From: Acanthaster planci
Taxonomy: Eukaryota; Echinodermata; Asteroidea; Valvatida; Acanthasteridae
Assembly (NCBI RefSeq): GCF_001949145.1
Contig: NW_019091506.1
Coordinates: 278,279-342,278, forward strand
Length of the DNA: 64,000 bases
Direction of reading: 5' to 3'
A program made the position numbers and the translations under genes. Positions 1 to 11,000 of the stretch are shown piece by piece. Under the pieces are notes generated by a model, which saw nothing but the letters and a program-made list of their open reading frames with translations, had not been told where the DNA came from and made no database searches. The stretch's first letter is position 1; each line of letters begins with the position of its first letter.

Positions 1-479
1 TTCTGAACAGAGACAAAGTAATGCAAAGACGAAAACACTGCAGAGACCCAACGCAGGTATTGAATTCAACACCTGACCAGCACACCTGTAGCACCTGCCT
101 GCCTCTTCAAGGTGTCACCTTGTCACACTCGAGTTCAGGGGGGTGAGACTTTTCGACTTGAATTTGCCACCACAGTCCACTAGTGTGACAGGCCAAGTGA
201 ATTCGATTATAAAGGAGTTCCTATCCCCGCCCAGTCTACTACACTTGTGAACGCTCAATTCACAACAGGCTACTGAAGAGAAAGTCTAGGCCTATCCAAA
301 TAAGAAATAATTTCAACACTCTGATTATCCTTTCTTAATCGTTCATTTCTCAAACAAGATATAATATCACAGCAACATCAATTTAAATTTGTCGTTGGGG
401 GTTATTTCACTATTTACGGCTCCAAAAAAAATCAAGAAATCAAGTGAAAGCTTTGCTGAATATCAGAATAACTCACAAC

Positions 480-608
480 ATGGGCAAGGACATGACAGCG
501 CGGAATAGAATGCCAGGCCCTGAGTATGAGTACCGTAGACTACGGAACAGGCCATCCTACGGTTCTACGATGTCGGACTTGGAAAGGATAGAACTCGACC
601 GCAAGTAA
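480..608 (+). CDS. short unassigned ORF or first exon (42 residues)
   Basis: An ATG at 480 opens a 42-codon frame rich in Arg, Tyr and Glu (it contains PEYEYRRLRNRPSYGS) that reads like coding sequence rather than chance. It ends at TAA 606-608. The stop overlaps a possible donor (GT at 605-606, GTAAAC), so this may instead be the first exon of a rightward gene whose later exons I could not find. The frame stays open upstream to about 385, so an acceptor there is also possible. I recognise no family. It lies inside the putative first intron of the leftward exon at 706-753. Confidence 0.22.
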   Translation: MGKDMTARNRMPGPEYEYRRLRNRPSYGSTMSDLERIELDRK

Positions 609-705
609 ACCACCTTTTCACGTCACGCTAGTGTAATTCGTCTCCAATCCTTTTTGCATGTGTACAGACAGAACTACACTGCAGTGCACGAATAGCATTG
701 CTTAC

Positions 706-753
706 CTTTTCGGCATTCACACCAGTGTGTGAATTTTGCCCGTCTTCGTCCAT
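706..753 (-). CDS. possible first coding exon of a leftward gene running off the window
   Basis: On the minus strand an ATG at 753 begins MDEDGQNSHTGVNAEK and is followed directly by GTAAGC, a good donor at 705-700. The 48-bp exon ends in phase 0. Remaining exons would lie left of the window or in 1-700, where I see no clear continuation. A second minus-strand frame over about 674-907 reaches the same donor and could be the true one. The product is unknown. If real, this region would hold a promoter between about 753 and 1100. Confidence 0.25.
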
Positions 754-3050
754 GGTTCACTAAACTTTCGAAACAATGGTTACTGTATTCACGATATTTA
801 TCGATTCCCAAGTATAAATCCTCGAAGAACAACTGGAAGCGAGAAGAAACGACTGATTCTTCCGAATCCCGTAGATCTTGTTTGCTTTTTTCGATTGTGA
901 AAAGCACTGGTACTCAAGGCCACCCTGTGAATGGGGCACCGAACAAAACAGTGTTTAGACAAGCGTTCCGCTTCGAAGAACACGACGGCACGCACGCGAT
1001 ACGGTCTCAGCGTCCCGTCACCATAACAACGCCATTAAAAGCAACTGCAGGACGTGCAGGAGGGTGGTGGCATGAATGGGAACACCAAAAAGTCCAAATA
1101 TAGAAATTGACTTTTTTGATCATGTGCCGCAAGCCATTTGGCATGGCCCAACTGAATATCATTTGAGCACAATTGAAGGCCCGAAATATTGATAGATTGA
1201 AGGCTTTTGCAAATCCTGAATAATCAAATCACAAAGAATCCAACGGGTTACAGAGTGACGTAATGGGTTGATTCGGTTCAATTTTATGCTAAAGGAAGAG
1301 GGTAATTGGTAAAATGTACAATGTTGTGAAAATTGTCATTTTTCCATCATAACATTGTACATTTTAAGAGTCGAGTGTGTTCTCAGCTCTATGGTTGGAC
1401 CCACCATATTCACGTAAAGTGGTTGGAACAAGCATGGAACAAGGAGGCTCTGCGGGTTGAATGTACATGATGTCAGCCTGTGAACCGATACAGTGGAATT
1501 ATTACACGTCTAGTCATCGCAAAACATGTAGGCTAGTATTTTATGTAATGCACGAACCAGTATGGGGTACAGTCCACTAGTTCAAGCCCAAAATCAGCAC
1601 TGTCCAGGGCCCAATAACATGCATACCAACATCGCTGAAATTTCTGAAACACAAATTAGATTATTGTCTGGTCCCTAATGTTTCAATTTCTTTTCAATTT
1701 TTGGTTGGTTAACCAATTACATTTTTAATTATTCCCACAAAACAAAATTATCCCCCGAAAAGTGATTTTTCCGAAGTCTCATTGCGGCCATTTTTCAAGT
1801 TGCAACCCTCAACTTCACTTTATAAAAAGTGTCAACCGATTTTTTTTTTCAGCCATTCTGCTTTCAATGACCCAGGGAGTTGATCCTGGCAACGAATTAC
1901 ATGGTCTCACCATTTTGGGGACCAAACAACTTCCTTTTTCAAAAGATACTGTGGGGCACTATTAATGCTCATAAGATGGCCAGAAATTCTGACTTGAATT
2001 AGTAGACTGCACCCTCAGGGCAATTTTAGTTTCCCACTTACTGGCTTAATAGAAGTAGAAATGTTGCAAAATACGCAGCACCATTATTTCGTTATTTCAT
2101 AATCAACCATCCTTCAACGTAAGATTGAGCTACATGTACTTGCTTTTGCGGTTCCGCGAACAGGTGCTCCAGCCTCTCGAATAGCCATAGTTGTAGGGTC
2201 CGTAATAGTCCGTTTCTTGAATTCTATTATAATTGCGGGATTCAAACCTTTAACTTAGTGAAGAAAGTGTTTTCACGGCTGAGACATTAAAACTAACAGT
2301 TCAATATTTCATTAACAAAATGTTAAAATAATTTTAAAAACTGTACGACGGGAATTTACAATACTTTTGAATCGGAAAAGTATGCGTTTTCAAGGGTCGT
2401 GTAAAATGTGATATTTTCATCACAATTCAGATACAGTTATGGCCTTAGACATTGCCCCATGAGGATCCTATCCCACATCGAAATGGCCTCAAGGCATTCC
2501 TTTTGTCTAGAAAAGTTATCATCCCTTAAAAAAAACACGCGTTTCCTTGGGCCTCATGTGTACACGCACGGGGCTGCGTTTTAGCCTCTTTCTGACAGTA
2601 TGTTAGTATAATTAACTTTAACAGCTCCCGTTATATTTCGGCTTGAGCTTTCGTATATAAGTGCACCATTGGGGCTTGGACACCACATACACTGGGGGCG
2701 CTGTTCATGATACAGATACATGTACATTCTAAGCATACTTGCAACCAACCTTGCTGCCAAAATGCGTATCTAAAAATGCTTTTGTACTTATTTCCCCCTT
2801 TTCAAAACTACCAAATACATTTTGTTCCTTTCGAAGTTTGAACAACACTAACAAGTCACTCTTTACCACTAAAAAGTGTATGGGGGATGATGGACTAGTC
2901 CATACCTTGATCAAAAGTGGGGATACATAATCCCAATCCCCTGGGATACACAATCCCGTCAAAAACACAACAAAAAGCATTTTAGATTCGTCGAGATAAA
3001 CAAGAAATAAAACATCTGTACAGACTTTCAATCCTGCCAAATAAATCTCT
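754..3050. other. intergenic stretch with no supported gene
   Basis: Several open frames of 60-125 codons occur, but none has a recognisable motif or a convincing splice-site pair. The stretch is AT-rich with scattered homopolymer runs. It contains a small hairpin at 1311-1366. It ends at the putative polyadenylation signal of the F-box gene. Confidence 0.5.
1311..1366. repeat. short perfect-stem hairpin
   Basis: The arm AAAATGTACAATGTTGTGA is mirrored by TCATAACATTGTACATTTT 18 bases downstream. The stem is about 18 bp with one or two mismatches. It resembles the core of a small MITE, but no longer flanking repeat is visible. Confidence 0.5.
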
Positions 3051-3051
3051 C

Positions 3052-3057
3052 TTTATT
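3052..3057 (-). terminator. candidate polyadenylation signal of the F-box/LRR gene
   Basis: TTTATT on the plus strand reads AATAAA on the minus strand, about 2 kb past the F-box gene stop codon at 5098. No other gene intervenes, so 3058-5097 is best read as a long 3' untranslated region. Frames in that stretch show no coding features. Confidence 0.35.
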
Positions 3058-5097
3058 TTGCTTTTCTTCTATGAGGTGTACTACAATGAATAAGAAATTC
3101 ATACACAGCGAGAAAAATAAAGCCAAAAAACTGTGAAAAGTTTATCCAACAAAGAATTATACAAAAGTATTAAACTTTCTCTACACTAAGAGAAGATATT
3201 GAATGAAAATCATGACCAATTCTGTGAAACAGCCAAATGATAATTCTTGACTGATTATTTCGTTCCTTCACCATATTCTGTACATTTATCTAGAAAAGTT
3301 GTAATCAAGTCATCAAACATTGATCATAAGTCAATCCCAAGTCGAATCATCCAATCAAGATTAAAGTCATATGCATTTCAGATGAATTCAGACACAAGTA
3401 TTCCTTACAGTCCTTCCCCAACGTTCATCCTCTCTCACACTGACCTGACCTCTAACCTGACTTGAAAATGCAGTTACACCACTCCAACCTCATACACTGA
3501 AAGCCAAACAGTAAACTTGAATTTCCAAAGGACACATCCCACGATATCACTGAATATTTTGACACCCACATATCTATCCAATGGTTTATATAACATTCAG
3601 GTTAAGATTCGGATACTTATTAAACAGTTATTCAACTGACATAATGGTTTTCTTTACTCCATTTACTACAAGTGCAAGATCTGTACCTTTATCATTTTCC
3701 CAGCAGTGCAGGATTAATCTTTCACACAAAGAGTGACTGTGTTTGCACAGTTTTTTAATCACCCTGTTCTAGTAAATAAGATTTTACACTTGGTAATACA
3801 GGACTGTACAGTTCACTTTGCTGAACCTTGGGTTATCCTTCTTATGGTCCTGGTTTCACTGACAACACACACAACGAGACAGGGAACTACATTTCATCTT
3901 GATTTGTCTGGACCTGTGATTGTGGTCCGGAATTTCAGGTATTTCAGTATTTCAGTAAAGTTACTTTACAACCCAACTCAACTATATCACATACATGTAC
4001 ACTACTGCCCTATTAACTTATTGCAAGTAACCACAAATGCTTGCACAAAATCTGAAACTCCAATAGACAAATTGCGCACCGTAAATCACATGACCTATAG
4101 TGGGTGTCAACTCCATAGCAATGAGTGTTTTGAGTGTGGTTTACAAACAATACAGCTAAATTATGGTAGAGTACCCAGCACATCAGTAGTCTGGGTACTG
4201 TACCTACCGTCAGCTTTATTTTTGGTAAATGATACTTATGGAACACTTTGCTTTTGGTGGACGCCAGGTTTGTTGAACTTAATACCCACTACAGGTCACG
4301 TGACTTAGCAGACGCAATCGGTCTATTGCTGACCACTTAATAAGAGGCACTTTCTAAGTTACAATACACCTTTTGCCAATCTGGTCAGTCAAGAACTGAA
4401 TAACTGGCATCTTCTGCATCCCAAATCATCAAAATGATGCCATCTTTATAGACATATACAGACATATTATATCATCCCTATTGAAACCTGCTTGACTGGC
4501 AGCATACTGATATTTACCCACACCTCACATCATCACTTGAGAAGATCCATGGTCACGAATACAGATCTTAAATTCACCATTGCTCTTAACAGAGAGAAGC
4601 TAGGTTGATTGTTGGACACAACAGTCATGGTGGTTGTGGTATCCACACTAAAACTCTTCCAGTTTGTGCACTGTTCACCTGAGTAATTTTCAATAGTACT
4701 CTCTGCCATAAAAACAAACATGGGCTTATACATGGGGCCTTGTGGGGTACCAGAACAATGGGAAGTACCCCAAAACTGATATTTGGAAATACTCAAAGAG
4801 GGGAAATTTTTGATGGGTAAAAATCTGTCGCAAATTGAAGTGTTTTATATAAGGGACAGACGGTCGAAATTTCAACCCAGGAAAGTGAATTCGGTTTAGA
4901 TTGGAGTGATTTGAAATTTTTTTGCATGTTGTGTGGGAGTTTTGTACACAAGAACAAAGGGAATACCCCACAAGTATAGCTGTGTAAGGATGTGTGAGTA
5001 AACGTGTGACGTATTGGCCCAGAGGGACAATGTAGCTAATGAACTGCTCACTCATCCATTGTACTAACGAACTCTCACTCGTCCAGAACCAGTGCAC

Positions 5098-8000
5098 TTA
5101 ATAGCCGAATGGAATACCAAAGTCCATTGCACATCCGTGGTCTCCGTCGCTGTCTGAGTCATCCGTGTCCCAGTACTCGCTGTCCGAGCTCCAGCCGCTT
5201 GAGTCATCATCATCGTCGGCCAAGTCGAAAAACGAGTGCTCGTAGTGGTCCTTGCTCATGACCACCGGCACGATCAAGATGTTGACGGCCGTCTCTGGCA
5301 GCTGCTTGGCCAGTATCTCGGTGAGGGACCGCACCGCTGCGCTCTTGACGGCCGTCTCTGTGGTTACATTGTATGGGTAGTCCTGCCTCGGGGTGTCAAA
5401 GGTGATGATGGGGACCCCCCAGGTCAACTGGCACAGGTGCCTAAGATTGCCCAGGGCATTGCACCTGTCCAAATTGGTCTGAATCAGCTGGTTGGAATGA
5501 AGATGGGAGGATGAATAATGCTTTACAAGGACATGAACGTTAATGTTAGGATTGACAAAAAAATGGGGTACCATTGGTGGGTCCAGCATTGACAAAAGGG
5601 GGGAACCTGGTATTTCCAAATGGGAGTTGCCCCAAAAGGAAGTAAATGCACACATTCGAGTCATAATATAAAGGATAATTTTTGTCTTTAAATTTTAACC
5701 AAGTTGGCAGCAAAAGGGGAAAAAATAACAGCATGGAAGAGGAAAAGGGAGCGTCCAACACAAATCCACAAAAGCAAGGGGGTGCATGCCACGTGTGTCC
5801 CCTCCTCTCCCAGAACAACTGCTGAATATGCTAAGGGAGGCAGAAATAGAGCATGGACTGGTAAGTGGGAGATGAGCTTTCTAAAAAAAACCAGAAACGT
5901 CCATACAAGAAGTCAAAAGAGAGAAACCCTGACTTCTCAATGACTCCGTTTGTCATGTTTCAATATATAATCACACCATTTTTGCCCTCAAAGCATGATT
6001 TTTCTAATAACTAAATTAATTAAATGGAAACTGTGCCTTGTAAAAGAAATTTGATCAAAGTCTTCTTCAATCCACTCTATCAAGAAGTACAGCCTCAACA
6101 GCAAAGCAGAGTGAGGCTGGTAGGGAGAGATTGAACTGGGGGCCCAGCGCACATGTAAAAGATGTATATTACAACAGAGATTGGTTGTGAGCTCAAGCAG
6201 TCTATCCCCACCAAAGGGATGTTGCTGCTGAATACAAGAATGCCGTCTCTTGTTCCTGCACCGAGTGAACCTGATTCCTCTGACTTTGGGAGGGGGTGTC
6301 CCAGTTTGACTTTGGGGCAAGGGTTAGGGGATAGAGCAGGCTGACTGTGCAGGGCTTTGACAGACTCACACCTGGAGCCAAGGGACAGCTTAAGAGAAGT
6401 TCAAAAGATGATCGTTTGCCAACCACTGCCCGATTTTCCCTGGTAACCTGTGCATAAAATACATGTTGGGTGCCAGGCAAAATTGTTAAAGAGGTTGACA
6501 AATGACCGTTGCTGAAAACTTGCCATAAGCAAATTCCCAGGAAGCTTACCGGCGCTTCACATCCTGCGGCACAAGGTCCCATCACATGACCTCGTAGACA
6601 GACCATGGGCCAAAAGGTGAGAGACTGCAGCTTGACCAGGCACTGCAACGCAGGGTTGATGTCGCTCGGCATGGTGTACATGATAAGTTCTAGCTTCTCT
6701 AACCTGAGAATGCAGATAGGATACAGGAAAAGTTGGACACTGGTCAGGGCAGATTGACAAGCCATGCTTCATGCACTTTGTTGGGATTTCTTAACTTGTA
6801 AAAAGTGTTTGTTGACTTCCTTCTTTTAAAGATTACACAAAGGAAACTTGTTAAGAAAACCTGCAATATCTGCACGAAACAAAGATTTACGATTCAGTGA
6901 GGAAGCAAAAATACAGAAGCCAACCAAGAGGATTAGAAGTGATAATTAGTCACTGAATTTCCACAGTATATATACAACTAATGTCGCTCCTTGAGTATTT
7001 TCACTAAATGACTCTTTTTACAGTTTGCATTCAGCAATACTAATGTCAGCTCTTTCCCACAATGCAACATACATGTACAGGCAATTGAGCATACAGGAAA
7101 GTTGTGCTGTTTGGAAGCATTATTGTCTAAGATGTCCAAAAGTACACAAATACATAAAACATTACAATCCACAATAAACTTGATTTCATCAAATCTTGAC
7201 TCCAGGCCTTCATAAGAGATACAGATTGGAAATTACAAATGACCAAACCATAAAAGTTCTTTCAACGTGTACCTTAANAGTAATATCTCTAGTTACTTTT
7301 TTGTCTTCTTGGGACAATCCAATGGAAACAAAACAGACTTTACCCTGTCAATTTTCGAAGTGACTCTGAGATATTGCATGTACACTGTGGTGTAAAATCC
7401 TCATCACACCAGCAACCTCCATTCTCCAGTCTTAAACTACGCAGGTTGGTCAGTTTACCCAAGATACTGTATGTCTGAGGGGAAAACATGAATCTTTAAA
7501 TATCAATGGCAGCTGAATCTGACAGGAAGTGAATCTTAGTATGTCAACATGCCGATAAATAAAAAAACACATTTAAAGCATGTCCTTTAAAATATCCCCA
7601 TTTCTAGTAAGCATCTCTAATCACAACTGAGTAAATATATAATGAAATCATGAATTTGATTTGAAATCAATTTTCACTCATAGTGAGTTAATCAGACCTC
7701 CAGAGGCATTTTTTGGAAAAGAAAAAAAGGTTGTATCTAAATCTGATTATTCACCTGTTATTGTGGACAGTCATTAGCATAATGATTGGCAAACTGATCA
7801 GGTCTCCACCTTGTGTGAATGTGCAATATTCAGCTGCTGCATACTGTTTTCTGTCTCTGCATTCTGTTAGTGCTCATCTGTTTTGATACACTCAAGCAGT
7901 CCCTCCTTTCTCAAATTTGTAACCATTTTTTTAAGCCATCCATATTTACAGATTCCAAGAATGCTGCTGAAGTCTGTGTCAATTTACCTCTGCCCTCCAG

Positions 8001-11000
8001 TTGCCACAGTCTCCAAGTTCTAGCTCCACAAGATCTGGCAGCTTATTCAAGAACTGATATTCAGATGGCATGATCCTCGATTCGTGTAGACTTGTCAGTG
8101 ACTGCAACACATGTCAAATGAAAATAAAAAATTAGGAAAAAGACAAAGGAATTGAAGACTGATATTAATCTGAACAGAAATTCTGTGGCGCTTAAAAATG
8201 GTGACACAACCCAAAGGTTTTATGGCCAGATCATATTCAGTGTGACAGTGAGTGCAGGCGCAAATTTGTGAGTTTGGCAGAATTTGCACTTTGAATTATT
8301 AAACACATTTCAGCCCAGGTGCATGTTGCTGCAGATGCTTTGTGATGTCAAACAGTGTTGTTAAGATCAGACACAACACTACTCATAAGACCAGACTCAA
8401 GACCACCAGAGTNNNNNNNNNNNNNNNNNNNNNNNNNNNNNNNNNNNNNNNNNNNNNNNNNNNNNNNNNNNNNNNNNNNNNNNNNNNNNNNNNNNNNNNN
8501 NNNNNNNNNNNNNNNNNNNNNNNNNNNNNNNNNNNNNNNNNNNNNNNNNNNNNNNNNNNNNNNNNNNNNNNNNNNNNNNNNNNNNNNTAAAGACAAGACA
8601 CAAGACCAGTCACAAAGAAGGACCAGCAGTGTCTCACACAAGCCGCCCATAAAATTCACACCCAGAAATCAACTGTAACTTCCTTTGTTCAAAAAGGACC
8701 GTTACAAATACTCATTTCTGCCAAGAACCATGGTTGAGTGGAACCTACTGCCAATTGACATACGACAAATAACAATAGTTGACAGGCTACCGACAAATTA
8801 ATTAAGATGGATCTAACTACTTTTATCAGGGGAGCCCACGATTAGTATACATTGGCCACGACACATCTGCAACAGTTTATCCTGTTTGAGGAGTTTGTTT
8901 GCAGTACTACTACTAGGAAGAAGAAATGCTACCGTTGAATTTAATTTGAATAGCTTGTGACTTGAATTCAAATTAGAGGTCTTATATTGTTCTCGTGATG
9001 GTCTTATGGGGTCTTGTGATGGTCTCAAGGGATCTCAACAGCAGCAATGATGTGAAAGTAATACGCGCTCATGTGAAGCGTTAAGTTACACCAATGGAAC
9101 AATACTAACCAACTTCCGTAGATGTTTCAGCTTTTCTATGCTTGCCAGGCCACCAGAGAAAGACATGGAGGCTTGTAGCAGGCTGCTGACTGATCGGATC
9201 TTTAGCTCCTCCAGATGGATTAGTTTGCTCAATTTCCCAAGGTCAAAGGTAACTCCATCCCTAGGGAATGCAAAACAAGATGTACATCTTGCTTCATATC
9301 GAGACTCCAGTCTCAATTAACTTTCACTCCCGATATAAACCATGTATTAAATGCAACAATCACTTGCATGATGCACCTCCCCCCCGGGGTGCCTGGTCCC
9401 TTTCACATCCAGTCAAATCAGGAGAATGGGCATGCATCAAGTAGACTTTGGTTCGCCATAAACAGCAGGGCGAGTAAAAACTGTGGCATATTTAGAAAAT
9501 TTACATTACAAAACCATTACAAAACAGCAGATTAATAGAATGACCGACTTCGGTATTTAAAAAAGCCAGGGTCTTTCGGGAACAAAGCATGCATGTGAGT
9601 CGGCAAATGGCTGTGCTGATAGGACAGACTATCAAGTGCACACATAGCTGTTCCTGAATAGCCTCGTACTGAGCATGTGCAGTTGGAATACTGAACTGGC
9701 TCACTGGTTGCTTACAGCTTACATCTTACACCTAATCCTCAAATAGATCATTTGAGAAATGATGAATGTATTTAGCAACCAGGCGGGGCCTAACCTTTTG
9801 TTTAAAAACCTGCTTATAACACCAAGATAAATTTCTCTTAGTAGTAATGTCAATTTTATTGTTTTCCACTCATGCCTGTTTACATTATTACCACGGATTC
9901 AACTCCTTTAAGCCAGGAAAGCTCAACATCTTAGCAACAACACTGATCCTGATGGAGGAGACATACTTACAAGGGTTCTGAGTTCTCATCAGTAAGCCAG
10001 CAGACTTCTAGAACCTTCAAGTCAGGGAGGTGCTGGATGATCTTCGTAAGTAAGCCTGTGTAGACATACCCAAAGCGCAGGTACTGCAAGCCAGGCAGCT
10101 TCTTAAAAACGCAGTACATGCTGTCCCAGTTGGCTGTTCCTTTGTTCTCCATGTTGTAAAAATCCTGAAATTAGGAGACGGAGGTGAAGATTATGCTTAA
10201 GAGGGGTCATTCCATGCCAAATCATACAAAATCAGGGAACCCAGATAAGATCTGAATCAGATTTGCCCGAACACATTCCTTCAAGGATGCTGCCAGAGCA
10301 AGCAATTCATTGGTGCAAAAACGTAGCCTGACACCAGAACTTTCAGATGCTCTAAAAAAAAAAAATTAAGATATCAAGCTAAAATTTTCTTTGGTTTGGT
10401 ATGACAAAGACATTAAGGAATTTTTTCAGGACATCCGAGTTGGGTCACACAGGAGGGTGTTATTGTGAACAGATGATAAACATAACAAAAACTAAAACCA
10501 TCACCCTTTTAGTGCCCCAAATCTGTTCTACAAGTAGAGAGCAGGAGGCAAAATTCCTTTACATTTGTCATTTCTATAACCTTGTTCCTTCGTCTGGCCA
10601 TTTTAAAGATCTTCAAGATAGGTGACACAGACAAACATACAAATTTTTAGAAACGGAACAAAGCTTGACAGACAAAACTTAAACACTGCCCTATTACGCA
10701 TCAGTTCCACTAGTTGGAGGGGATCCCTTTCCTTAACTGTTGTTGGCCCTACAGCCTTCTCATATCTGGTCTACAAGTTTTTGCCAACTCACAAGCCTGA
10801 CTGCATCCTTCAAAATCCTTCAAAATCCTCTGGAAAATCCAAACATGCCGAGACAGTGCGAATGACATCCTGGAGCAATCTACATGCAGATGAGTTCAAG
10901 TATCAACTAGGCCTACATTAATGCATGAGTGTGGATAAAAAACACAAGGTCCAGCAATAGACTTGGACATACTTCACCCTCCGAAATGGGCAGGGCCACT

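Noticed and set aside
729-1103. 124-codon plus-strand frame
   Set aside because: No recognisable motif, it overlaps the candidate minus-strand exon, and its composition looks non-coding.
3733-4308. 191-codon plus-strand frame
   Set aside because: It lies in the likely 3' untranslated region of the F-box gene on the other strand, has no family resemblance and no splice partners.
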